NCBI GenBank assembly: GCA_022495005.1
Contig: JAGYXB010001862.1
Location: 1,116,001-1,180,000, forward strand
Length of the DNA stretch: 64,000 bases
Origin: Rhyacophila brunnea
Lineage: Eukaryota; Arthropoda; Insecta; Trichoptera; Rhyacophilidae
Reading direction: 5' to 3'
A model generated the notes under the pieces. It had not been told where the DNA came from, did no database searches, and worked only from the letters and a program-made list of their open reading frames with translations. A program made the position numbers and the translations under genes. Position 1 is the stretch's first letter; each line of letters begins with the position of its first letter. Of this stretch, positions 53,977 through 64,000 are shown piece after piece.

Positions 53977-54719
53977 ATTGCTTAAGAAAATCGAAATAAA
54001 CTTTATCGACAGAAAAAATCACAATATTCACACAACAGTTATCAGAATATCGTGACACTTGTCAGTGGAAATTTGGAATTTGGAAAACCAAGAAGATGAG
54101 AATGCAAATAATTGTGACTAACTTCAGACCATTACTAGTGTTAATGTCGTTTTAACATACAATGCAATATATTATAACACTACTAACTTATCCTTTTACT
54201 AACGAATTGTGTGTTTAATTTACTGTACCTACTGTGTCTGATATATTTTATATAAAATAATATAATAGTATGATATTAAATATTATACGCACAGTTCTTG
54301 GTGTTTTTTTTGTGGATCACCTCAAAACTGCGGCATTTAATATCGACAAGCGGTTCGTTGTATTTCTAACAAGCCACCAAAGTACGTTCTTCACTACATA
54401 TTATTAGGTAGATAATTCAAAAATTATACCTAATTTTCTAAAATAATGTATAACTATTAGTATTTATTCTTTTTAAACACGTAGGTATATTCCGCATATT
54501 TGAATAACCAAATGAAGCATAATGAAAACGGGTGACCACAATATAATACTAGTGGGCATAGTGGGTGAGTACCTAGGTATGGACGCTAATCATAATCTCT
54601 CACTTATATGGTTTCTTTAGTTGGTGATTTACATAGGTATTTCTTCAAAGTACGATCAGTAATTTATAGAACGACATTCTAATCATACATATCACGACGA
54701 TATATACCTTGTTCTTAAA
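53977..54719. promoter_or_regulatory. Bidirectional spacer between Rpn7-like and ninaA-like genes
   Basis: 743 bp separate the two divergent start codons, so both promoters must lie here. It is AT-rich; no clear TATA or initiator pair could be assigned. No other feature seen. Confidence 0.5.
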
Positions 54720-54788
54720 ATGGCATCTAAGAATATTATATTATTTTATTTTATACTTTTCTTCTCTAACTACCCGTTATCATGCCAA
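54720..54788 (+). CDS. ninaA: ninaA exon 1 (signal peptide)
   Basis: 23 codons, [20 protein letters not shown] then SCQ, donor CAA|GTGAGT. One hydrophobic segment, consistent with a cleaved ER signal. Confidence 0.88.
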
Positions 54789-56710
54789 GTGAGTAATTAC
54801 GTTTAGGTACTTCTTGTTTTATAATTAAGAAATCCTTTATTGTACATAGGTATTGTGAACGATAATAATTCTATTTTTATATTGTGATATTGTAGGCAAC
54901 GCAGTTCAAAGTTACAGACCAAGTATATTTTGATATCAGTAAAGACGGTGAGCCTCTTGGCAGAATGATTATTGGATTGTTTGGAGAGATCGCACCGAAA
55001 ACTGTAGAAAATTTTAAACACATTGCTAATGAGGGAATCGATGGAAAAACTTATGCTGGTACAAGAATTCACAGGGTTATAAAACGTTTCATGATACAAG
55101 GTAACCGTGATGTTTCGTCAGAGGTAGGTATATAAATATTAATATTTTGTGATAGATAGGTATATATTTTTACAAGATATATTTTTATTATGAACCAACC
55201 AATTTTAAAATCCGTGTTTACCATCACCAATAATTATTATAAAAAACATTTTTAAAATGCATTTAAAAGCTACCTAAATCAGTTTTTTTTTCTTAATTAG
55301 GTGGAGATATAATAAACAATGACGGCAGAGGTTCTATAAGCATTTTCGGACCAAGTTTTGAAGATGAAAATTTAGAAACTGAATATAAAATATCAGGGTT
55401 AATCTCGATGGCAAATAAAGGTAAGAACATTACACTTGATTCAAATAATACATTGTGCAATAGGTATTTTAGCAGTATTTGTACCTATCTATATAAACAT
55501 AACCGACTTATAATTATTTTTCTTATTTAATATAAACATAATAACGACTGCGTGCGTAAAACACCTGTTTAGAAAAAAGCCTATGATTACATGCATTGTT
55601 TCATAAAATCAATACAACTTTCATCATATTAAAAAAAACTTCAACATCGAGCAGGTGGATAGGTATCTACCTACTTAAATGCCTTCTTGTTTCATTGAAG
55701 TTTCTATTTGATAGAATTGAGATATAAATCAAATTTGAAATTATAATCGGATGCATTAGGAATCAAGTAAGACATATATCAACGCACTCGAATTGCAGTG
55801 CCGCGTGTCTTAGCCCTTAGTTGGTAAATTTAAATATAATAATAATTCTTTATAGGTATATTTATCGCTTTAAATAATATTAATCGACTACTCTATTTTT
55901 ATTACTCTAGGAACAGACACAAATGGTTGCCAATTTTTTATTAACACAATTCCTACACCGTGGCTCAACGGACAACATACAATTTTTGGAAAGGTAATAA
56001 TATATTTTATTTCAATCATTACTTAATTAACATTCTGTTAACTTTTGGAATTTATGTAGTACTTACTTAAGTCAATAGGACTAAGGACTACCTAACTATA
56101 TATTACCTGTGTTAACAATTTAGGTATTCAGTTTAAATTTAGGTAAATAAATTATTACATATGTAGCTATTATGTTTTATATACGTAATAGGTATTATAG
56201 TTATCTAAAATCTAAATGATACTGTTAAGAATCATCTTGGTGAGCCGACCAAGATCCACATTGGACTGTAATGTAAGGCTTATAAAAATATTTTCAATCA
56301 TAATGACTAGGTACTTAGGTACTTAGATTTAATTTTATTGTATTTCAAATTTATATATTTTTTAGATTGTGGAAGGGCAGGATTATTTACATCTAATAGA
56401 ACATGTTTCAACAGATGTAAATGATAATCCAACACGTGAAATAATTATTGAGCAATGTGGCCTAATTGAAACACCAACACCATTCTTTGTATCAGATGAA
56501 CCGTACGAGTATGTACCGACTCTAATTTATTATAATTTATTTTTTGAAATACCTATGTCAATATACTTAATATTATTTTTAAAAATCGTACTAAAACATA
56601 ATATTATTTACAGCATTTGGGCATGGCTACGGGCTTCAGCGGTCCCATTGACAATGTCATTTTCAATATTGGGTGCATTTCATTGGATGATTAGGAAAAT
56701 GGAAATTTAA
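54720..56710 (+). CDS. ninaA: ninaA-type membrane-anchored cyclophilin
   Basis: Six exons, 54720-54788, 54896-55100, 55301-55420, 55911-55993, 56366-56508 and 56614-56710, join in frame to 238 residues (fly NinaA is 237). There is a hydrophobic signal peptide at 1-22. The cyclophilin domain at ~28-195 has aligned active-site residues: R83 in [15 protein letters not shown]88, Q91, Q139/F141 in TNGCQFF, W149 and H154 in [12 protein letters not shown] hydrophobic anchor follows at ~215-233 ([15 protein letters not shown]). Cyclophilins are peptidyl-prolyl isomerases. NinaA is the ER/secretory chaperone that moves Rh1 rhodopsin out of the ER in photoreceptors. The anchor distinguishes it from secreted cyclophilin B. 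The last junction (GA|C = Asp) removes a 105-nt segment that would otherwise read through as hydrophobic sequence. Confidence 0.94.
54896..55100 (+). CDS. ninaA: ninaA exon 2
   Basis: 205 nt, acceptor TTGTAG|GCA and donor CAAG|GTAACC. It encodes [52 protein letters not shown]. Confidence 0.95.
55301..55420 (+). CDS. ninaA: ninaA exon 3
   Basis: 120 nt, acceptor TTAATTAG|GT and donor AAAG|GTAAGA. It encodes [20 protein letters not shown] and ..[10 protein letters not shown], the region after the first active-site strand. Confidence 0.94.
55911..55993 (+). CDS. ninaA: ninaA exon 4
   Basis: 83 nt, acceptor ACTCTAG|GA and donor AAG|GTAATA. It encodes [20 protein letters not shown] then GQHTIFGK, the second half of the active site. 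Confidence 0.95.
56366..56508 (+). CDS. ninaA: ninaA exon 5
   Basis: 143 nt, acceptor TTTTTAG|ATT and donor TACGA|GTATGT. It encodes [40 protein letters not shown]. Confidence 0.9.
56614..56710 (+). CDS. ninaA: ninaA exon 6 (membrane anchor)
   Basis: 97 nt, acceptor TTTACAG|C, stop TAA 56708-56710. It encodes [20 protein letters not shown] then [11 protein letters not shown], one hydrophobic helix with a basic tail, like the fly NinaA C-terminus. Confidence 0.9.
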
Positions 56711-57860
56711 ATAAATTATCAAAATAATTAATTTAAGCAACGTTATAAAAATTTTATCTACTTCAATTTAAAAACGTTGAAAATACAGTCAAAATTATAT
56801 TCTAACGAAATGCTTGTTTTATTTCATATCTACCTTTAAAAAATCATTTAGTAATTAAATTGTTTTTCAAGTAAATTTTAAAATTATTTTGCTGTAAATA
56901 GACAAATAATAAAATTGCAAAATTTAAATTCGACCATCCGAGTTGACCTGTCAGGGTAGGCTGAAATAGTTAAAACCATGTTAAAAAGGCCGGAACCAGT
57001 ACGGTACGCTAGTACTTGGATAATTATTATGTAATACAGGTAACTTTCTAAAAATATTTTATTAATTATTATTTACTATCTTATAGTATCTATCATATAT
57101 GTTAATGATAGGACCCAGCCCATTCACACGTGGGTCATCATTTATAAATCATATTAAAAAATGTTTTCTCACTTTGTCAACACTAATTTTATTATTGAAG
57201 ATGATTATTTTTACCAATCATCACAAATTTTCTTTCATTTTTCGATGTAGTTTAGCTGGTATCAATGGTTTGGAAAAGAGTTTTTATTAATTCTGCAATA
57301 ATTAGACACCCATTTACATTGACAGCTATTTCGGGTTATAAACTTATAGGTACTCAGAATACATGAAAATAAAACAAAGAAAAGAAGAAAGAAAAATAAT
57401 CATACTTGCATGATTTCAAATAATTATCTATCAACGGAAAGACATGGTCAATTATGAATATTAGTACTTATGGTAAAATATTATTACAATATAATAATAT
57501 GATCAGAAGTAAATTCACTGCCTGACTAAGGCCTCAACAACTAGTTCCTTTTATCCGAATGTTTAACTATTTCGTATGGTTAATGAATATAATATTAGTT
57601 TGATGATCCAGTGGATTTTAGCAGACAATATAAAACCGGAAGACCGCAAAAGAAATCAACGACGACGGAAGCACAGGTAGGTACAAAAAAACCAATTTTA
57701 AAGATTAAATTTAAAAATAAGACCTAAAATTTTCCATTAAGATAAAAATGGCAGGTAGAATTAGTACCTACCTTAGTTTTTATCGTAAATTAATGATTAA
57801 CTGAATTAAAAGTGGTCAACCATCGCCACAATACAAATAATAAAAAAATAGTTGGTACCT
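56711..57860. other. ninaA 3' flank and intergenic
   Basis: AT-rich, no gene. AATAAA hexamers at about 56712 and 56906 are possible poly(A) signals for ninaA. Confidence 0.5.
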
Positions 57861-58442
57861 ATCGTATGTCCTATCGTACCTCCTCGATTGGATCTCTACC
57901 TTGTCGTGGTGAGGAGGCTTATGCGTTCCGAGGATTTGTAGGGCTTTGCTGGCGATAGTCTAACTACCGGAAGGGTCTCCCAAGCCAGACAGGTTTATGA
58001 TGAGGAGCCAGACTAAGAGGGATCCACTGGAGGAAGGCAGCAATTTCTTCAGTACTGACTAAGGATGGTGATCAAGGGGATTGGAACAGCCTTAGAGCAG
58101 ACACTTGAAGGCGATAATGAAAACATTATGAACGGTTTCAATATTGCGATGTGGAAGGCAACGGGAAACCACCACATTAAAATCCCACGAAAACAACATG
58201 AAATGCAACATCATAATCGTAACAGTACGTCAGGAGATCCGGCTGACACCCGGCGCCACGCAGGGTCCGGGCCGCGTGGTGTGAAATTGGTTACTGGGCA
58301 CACAGGTGTGATTTATTAGGCAACGTGACGTGGGAAATCAAATACTGGTAAATCGGTCAGGAAAATCCCAAAGAAAATAGGTACATGGAACGTAAGGGGA
58401 CTTGTACAACACCCCGGAAAGCTCGCAATCATCTAAAAAGAG

Positions 58443-59403
58443 ATGCAGAGATACAACGTAAATATAATGGGTTTAAGCCAAACACATTGGAAAGGATCCG
58501 GACACTTCGAGACTGATCTTGGCAACATGGTATATTGTTCAGGACAAAACGAAAGTCGAAACGGAGTAGCTTTTATTGTACCACGAACTCTCCGAGATAG
58601 TGTCATTGGATACAATTCGATCAGTGACAGGATAATAACAATAAAGCTCAACGCCCAGCCATGTTTGCTGAACATTATACAAGTATATGCGCCTACAGCT
58701 GCATCAACAGACGAGGATAGCGAAGAATTTTTCAAGGAGCTAAGAAGCACAATCCAAGAAATACCCAAAAGAGAGATGACCGTTGTTCAAGGCGATAGGA
58801 ACGCCAAAGTCGGTAATACCATGAACGACAATCATCTCAGAGAGTTTATCGGTAAATTTGGACATGGCAATCGCAACGCAAGAGGGGAAGAGTGCAGTTC
58901 TGTGCAGTTTGCAGTCCTGCGTAGAGCAGGATCTTGCAACCATGAATACATGGTTCCAACATCACCCTAGGAGATTATATACATGGATCTCACCTGGCGA
59001 TCGCTATAGAAACCAGATTGATTTCATAACAATAAATAAAAGATGGAGGTCATCAGTGTTTAATGTACAAATCTACCCAGGTGCAGACTGCGGTAGCGAT
59101 CACCAACTTCTTGTTGCCAATATGAGACTAAAGCTGAAAAAGACTAAACGATGTGAGAATACTCGACCGTTTATATTTAACGATACTACGACATCGCAAT
59201 TTAGCGAGGAGATGAATCGTAAAATAGCTTCACTATACGTAGACCCCAGCGACAATGTCGAAACAACATGGAATAAGTTGAAGGAAGCCACCTTATGCGC
59301 GATGGAGGAACTCCAGAAACTCAATAACAGTAAGGAACATCCGAAACGTCGCAAGATCTGGATATCTGATGAAACATGGGAGGCCATACAAACAAGATCT
59401 TAG
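58443..59403 (+). pseudogene. RTE-like endonuclease (broken)
   Basis: 58443-58970 encodes VNIMGLSQTHWKGSGHFETD..SRNGVAFIVPRTLR..IIQVYAPTAASTDED..VVQGDRNAKVG. 58858-59403, in another frame, continues with NQIDFITINKRWRSSVFNVQ and GSDHQLLVANMRLKL. These carry the endonuclease boxes Y-A-P-T, G-D-x-N-A and S-D-H. It is in a different RTE lineage from the copy at 49204. Confidence 0.85.
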
Positions 59404-60477
59404 AAATAAGGGACTTAATTCAACTATACAACATGCAAGGTACTCTGAACAAAACAGAGTTGTTCAGCGACTCTGTCGGCGGAACAAGAATCTTTTCCTC
59501 AGAAATAAGTGTGAAGACATCGAAACCCATGCTGTCAGAGTAGAAACTCGCGATCTTTTCCAAAAAGTGAAAGAAATCACAGGAGATTTCAAGAAAATAA
59601 ACTGGGCCATCGAGGAAGAGGACGGCACACTACTTATGGAGTTGGATAGGGTCACGGCAAGGTGGAAAACATATTGTGAAGCCCTATACAGAGATACAGA
59701 AGAGGATGGTGAGGTGGTTGACGTACGTATCGTTGAGCAAGAACCTGAAATACTTTTTAGTGAAGTGATAGAGGCGATAAAGAGACTAAACATCCACAAG
59801 TCACCAGGTGGCGATGGCATAGCTGCAGAAGCATTAAAAAAGGTCAATGATGACGGAAAAAAAATATACATCAATTATGTAACATGATCTGGAAAAGTGG
59901 TGTATGGCCCAAGGACTGGACAGAGTCAATTTTGATCCCCCTGCACAAAAAAGGTTCCTCACGTAAATGTGAAAACTATCGAACAGTCTCACTTATTCCA
60001 CATGCAAGCAAGATCTTATTACATATAATCAGCAGACGTCGGAAGCATTTCATCGACCGACAAATACCCAAAGAACAAGCAGGTTTTGTTATGGGCAAGG
60101 GAACTCGAGAGCAAATTCTGAACATCAAACAACTAATTGAAAAATGCAGAGAGTTTAATACCCCTATGATGTTATGCTTTATTGACTACCAGAAGGCATT
60201 TGACTGCGTAAGATGGAACTGTATGTGGAAGGTACTTCTGGAAATGGGAGTTCCATCACACCTTACCTGTCTCATCAAAAACTTATATAACAATAGCCAC
60301 ACAAAGGTGAGAGTAAATAGTGCGTTTTCTGAGAGTTTCCGAACCAAGAAGGGAGTTCGTCAGGGATGTGTTTTATCTCCCCAGTTATTCAATATACCTA
60401 TATGGAGAGCATATAATGCGAAGAGCTCTAGATCATTGGTAAAGCGGAATAACAATTGGTGGCCAGAAAATAAATAA
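59369..60477 (+). pseudogene. RTE-like reverse transcriptase (broken)
   Basis: 59369-59887 covers the region before the palm (IKRLNIHKSPGGDGIAAEAL). 59884-60477 covers LIPLHKKGSSRKCENYRTVS, KEQAGFVMGKGTREQI, FIDYQKAFDCVRW and KKGVRQGCVLSPQLFN. The F-A-D-D catalytic box follows in a third frame (LRFADDSTLI, ~60479-60508). Confidence 0.88.
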
Positions 60478-60711
60478 CTTAAGATTCGCAGATGATAGCA
60501 CACTAATCGCTGCTGATGAAAGAGAACTCACAGAGCTGCTACACCGGGTAGAGGAAGAGAGTCGCAAATACGGCCTCCTTATTAATAGGAATAAGACCAA
60601 GTTAATGGTTGTTGATCGGGCCAACCTTCTACCAACACCAAGTACACTCCAAAACCTCGAAACAGTCGACGAGTTTATATATCTTGGATCGACCATCAGT
60701 GGAAAGGGCGG

Positions 60712-61257
60712 ATGCGAAGCGGAAATAAGAAGGCGCACACAGATTGCAAAAGTGCGATGACACGCCTTTCGGCGGAGGATCGGGGAATTTCGATTGCCAC
60801 AAAAATGATGCTTGTGCAAACATCGATATTTCTATACGGAGTCGAGTCGTGGACCCTGAAGGCAAGAGAACGGAAGGCAATTGATGTCTTTGAGATGTGG
60901 TGTTGGCGCCGAATGCTTCGCATTTCTTGGACGGAGCACAGGACAAACCAGTCAATCATCCAGAGACTGAAGATAAAGGAACGGCTCTCGACGATATGTC
61001 TGAGAAGAATTCTGCAGTTTTTTGGACATATTGTCAGGCGCGGACCGCACAACCTGGAAAGACTGGTAGTTTTGGGTAGCCTCCAGGGAAGGCGAAGCAG
61101 AGGAAGAGCGTCTGCGCGATGGAGCGACCAAGTGAAAGAGCTGACTGGGGGCACCATCCATTCTGCCCTGAGAGAAGCGGAAGATCGAGAAGGATGGAAA
61201 GTCTTGATCGCTCAAAGGATGGCGAAATTTAAATGTGGTCACGATCTTCAGCCATGA
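60712..61257 (+). pseudogene. RTE-like C-terminal domain
   Basis: Encodes SIFLYGVESWTLKARERKAI, WCWRRMLRISWTEHRTN, LQFFGHIVRRGPHNLERLVV and GRRSRGRASARWSDQVKEL, the conserved post-reverse-transcriptase region. It ends in TGA at 61255-61257 just before the 3' end of the element. Confidence 0.85.
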
Positions 61258-61433
61258 GTGCACGACCAAGAAGAGAGATCGTATGTATATATTAAATGTT
61301 TAATGTAAACGCGAAACGAAAATATTGCTGCGGAACTAAAAAAAGTGTATCGATGGGAATGTTACTTGTTATTTCTTTTCAGAATTTAAGAGTAATTGGC
61401 GTCTTTTTACTGCTCCCCGACTAGGCCGAGTAA

Positions 61434-62570
61434 AGCCGCGTTGTTACGGTCCAAGTACAATCCAAGTACACTTCTGGACCGAGTGCCATCCAAGTGACAA
61501 CTTCATACTAATTATTCCTATCCAAGCTACTCGGACCGCGTCTTCTGCACCGGCTACACAGCAGCGACTTGCCTGCGCGGTTTTGCCTGTGCAAAAAAGA
61601 CGGAACACTCTCGCATGGCCACACGGCACAAGTAAAACCGCGCAAACCTCATTACGTTACAACAGAAGTCGTCGTCGTGAAAACACTGTTTTTCGGAATC
61701 GCAACAATGTCGTGTCAAGTGACGATTTGTTTTTGTCACAAGCGTTTTTCTATTGTTTATTGGTTAATAAAAGAGAAATAAATCCTCCAGATCCAAGTGG
61801 ACCAAACAATGGTTATTGAAAAGAAACATACACTCGCATATAAATTAGCATTTTTTTGCTTAAATATAATATATACCTACTAGTGGCGAAGGGTGGAGGT
61901 AATCCGCCATAAATGGTGCACACTAAACTTTGTCAGTCATACGTATTTGTTTTCATTGAAATAAGACTACAATTTACAGATGGTGTTGGTTAGTTTTTAA
62001 AATTCAATTAAACCCTGCAAATACCAAGCCATAATAGATAATAGTCAAAAAAATACTAGTCTATCTATAAAATATCTTAAATTATGAAATTAAAAATCAT
62101 ACATAAATATGAATATTTTATAGCTGATATAATATTTTTTTTTATGTATTGTGATTTTGTTAAGGCAGAGTTTAATGAATTTAAAAAACGTACCTACAAT
62201 AATATGTGTAATATTATGTATTCTTAATCCAACGAAAACAAATAAATATGAATGAAAAAAGACCGTAACCTTCGACGAACTGAGCGCGGTTTGTAAAACT
62301 CGGTTTTCGCAGTTAAAATTTCAAGCAAGTTGAATTTTACGCAGGCCGCACTTTTTGGTTTGCGCGGTATACAGTTTTGTCGTCTACACGCACGGGTTTG
62401 CCTGCGCAAACCGGTTTGCGCAGGCAACACCGTAGTGAAGCATGAGCGTGTGGCCGGCTTTTTACTCATCCAAGCTAGCTTGGATAGTAGTAATTTGTAT
62501 AAAGCTGTCTCATACGAGTGCGCTTGGATGGCACTCGGTCCAAGTGTACTTGGACCATGTCAACGCGGCT
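61434..62570. mobile_element. TIR element with TAA duplication (Harbinger-like candidate)
   Basis: The left end AGCCGCGTTGTTACGGTCCA continues with AGTACA.., and the right end ..TGTACTTGGACCATGTCAACGCGGCT is its inverted partner. Pairing continues inward (GGACCGAGTGCCATCCAAG / CTTGGATGGCACTCGGTCC). TAA flanks both ends (61431-61433, 62571-62573), which fits PIF/Harbinger. The interior has a second inverted set around TTTGCCTGCGCAAACC. It contains a nested hAT-like MITE. Confidence 0.75.
61882..62260 (+). mobile_element. hAT-like MITE, 583-bp family copy 5 (truncated, nested)
   Basis: It starts AGTGGCGAAGGGTGGAGGTA with the first C changed and ~14 bp after it missing (AGGCTGTTAAG..). It follows the family consensus through TTTTATAG and GGCAGAGTTTAATG to AATGAATGAAAAA, then stops. 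The right third is absent. Nested in the 61434-62570 element. Confidence 0.88.
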
Positions 62571-62573
62571 TAA

Positions 62574-64000
62574 GACAAGTCAGTAGTGTCTAGGGAGTCT
62601 AGGTCATGTCACAAAAAACATTCCGCGTGCCATCAGGTGGTAGGTACACGTGCTATAGGTTGCCGATCGCTGCGCTAGAGCATGGAATTCGAAATAATTA
62701 CGGCAGACATTTTTTAATTATGTACGGTTTACGATACAGTATTAGTAGTATCTATATTACCTACCACTATAATTAATTAACATAATCTCAAACTCTCGTT
62801 TTACTTCCTTTCCATCAGAACTGGTGATAAAGAATTTGAGAATTAATAAAATATTATTGTATCAAATCGGGAAAAGTTGACTTGTTACTAGAACACTGAA
62901 AGCATGTTAACCAACTTTACAAACAGAAAAATAATGTTTATTTTTGGACGTAGTCCATTAAATCGTGCCTTTCGTATAGAATAGAAATTGGGAGTTAAAA
63001 ATGACTATAAAGCAGAAATAAAACAAAAACTATATGGGAGTATCCCTGTTCACTGTGATGCTTTTTCTGTGAGTTTGTTATATTTTACATAATTGATGTA
63101 GTCGAAGTTTGTATATCACACAACATACACAACTGACAGGTTTTGCGAAAACTATTATTGTGTATCAAATAATTCGTGAGTAAGCTATACAAGCGAATAT
63201 CAGATTTAACAGTAAATGAAATAATTTATTTTCTCATCCAAAACCGTAGGATATGTTGAGTTTTATCACCACTGTCAGCCTAGTTGATTATTATGACATA
63301 CGGTAAGGTGTCTAGCCATTGTCGAATTAAGTAATTAATCCTGGATATTTCCCTGTAAACTGCTTATTATATCAAATAATAATTATTAGCAGGAACTTGT
63401 TGTCTCTAAATTATAATTGTTGTTAATGATAAAATATTTCGTGAAGTTGCGGAGTAAACACTTGAAGGCTACGCCTACTAAACTTGGTATTTGTACTACA
63501 AAATATTTCGCTTTTCCATCGCAATAATGTCACGAATTAATTACGTATCAGCATACGACTTTTGGATTCGTAATATAAATACTTAGACTATTCCAAACGT
63601 GGTGGATATATTGTCCGTTTATAAAATATACATAGGTAGTATTTTTATAGTAATAAAACTTCCTAGTAGGTACATGTTAATAATATGTAAGTTGATAGTT
63701 ATGTACCATATTCCAGTATTTTCACATTTATTCCAATCGCCCCATTAATAATTTAAATATTGGAACTCACTGAAATGTTTTCTTTATTCATATTTTAATT
63801 GGCTATTGTGTGAATTCATTTTAACCATTGTTCAATTCTAATTAGGCAGTACTATTTCTATTCATATTGCTTAATTTGGGTAATTTATATTGGTTCCTAT
63901 TATTTGTTGTAGAATATTACTACATCATTAGTAATTTAGAATTCTTTTAATTCAGAGCTTTGGCACACTTCCAAATAGAGTTTGAATATTTGCGTTTGCC
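62574..64000. other. Intergenic, AT-rich, nothing recognised
   Basis: No open frame, transposon end or structured repeat could be supported in the last 1.4 kb. Confidence 0.6.

Larger units (their letters stand above)
57870..61277 (+). mobile_element. RTE/BovB-like LINE, near full length, inactive
   Basis: ~3.4 kb with the RTE-type 5' motif CTACCTTGTCGTGGTGAGGA (~57897), an endonuclease, a reverse transcriptase and a C-terminal domain in order. The short direct repeats ATCGTATGT at 57861-57869 and 61278-61286 are a candidate target duplication. Frame shifts at least five times (about 58900, 59390, 59880, 60430, 60755). It lies downstream of ninaA, same strand. Confidence 0.85.

Noticed and set aside
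54803..55099. Minus-strand 98-codon frame
   Set aside because: Antisense to the ninaA exon 2, which has clear cyclophilin motifs.
56509..56613. Reading the 56366-56710 frame as one uninterrupted terminal exon of ninaA
   Set aside because: GTATGT and TTTACAG sites remove 105 nt in frame and give a tail matching the NinaA anchor and total length. Retention is kept only as a possible variant.
1..64000. CRISPR array, prophage, operon or bacterial signals
   Set aside because: No regular spacer-repeat array or prokaryotic gene organisation. Introns, MITEs and LINEs show a eukaryotic genome.

Overview
The window looks like a piece of an insect nuclear genome, most likely a moth or butterfly (Lepidoptera). 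It is AT-rich. Coding exons are small or GC-rich islands separated by long introns, and the background is full of short non-autonomous transposons. The palindromic motif GTAGGTACCTAC is scattered very densely over the first ~26 kb, which in my experience is a lepidopteran trait. No species can be named from the sequence alone.

Three host genes can be read exon by exon with matching splice phases. (1) spalt (sal/salm-like, + strand, 17240-37869): seven coding exons give an open 1361-residue protein with nine C2H2 fingers arranged 2 + 2(+1) + 2 + 2, and a Q-rich multimerisation segment. A GC-rich TATA-less promoter lies near 16.4-16.65 kb and a likely long 3' UTR runs to ~40.4 kb. (2) A divergent 26S proteasome lid subunit of the Rpn7/PSMD6 family (- strand, 53976-43151, six exons, 394 aa). 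(3) A ninaA-type cyclophilin (+ strand, 54720-56710, six exons, 238 aa) with a signal peptide and a C-terminal membrane anchor; in flies this is the rhodopsin chaperone. Genes 2 and 3 are divergent neighbours separated by 743 bp. The three genes have no obvious shared pathway: spalt is a developmental transcription factor, Rpn7 is protein turnover and ninaA is a secretory-pathway foldase.

Layout: 1-16.2 kb is intergenic DNA upstream of spalt, with several hAT-like MITEs (8-bp target duplications) and a few GC-rich islands that could be enhancers. 16.2-17.3 kb holds the spalt promoter and exon 1. 17.3-26.2 kb is intron 1, with two inverted MITE copies around a tRNA-derived SINE and a ~314-bp perfect-type hairpin. 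26.2-29.4 kb is the large zinc-finger exon. 29.4-38 kb holds the remaining spalt exons in introns almost free of recognisable transposons. 38-43 kb holds the 3' UTR, a pogo/Tigger-like MITE and a TIR element with a 10-bp duplication. 43-54 kb is the Rpn7-like gene, whose introns carry an RTE-type LINE with perfect 15-bp target duplications, a second LINE fragment, a pogo-like MITE and a hairpin. 54.7-56.7 kb is ninaA. 57.9-61.3 kb is a nearly full-length but frame-broken RTE/BovB-like LINE. 61.4-62.6 kb is a TIR element (TAA duplication) with a nested hAT-like MITE. The remainder is AT-rich with nothing recognised.

The most interesting observations are a 108-nt in-frame candidate cassette exon inside a spalt zinc finger that carries transposon-like terminal repeats, a possible intronic-polyadenylation short spalt isoform, the inverted MITE pair plus hairpin in spalt intron 1, and the unusual divergence of the Rpn7-like protein.
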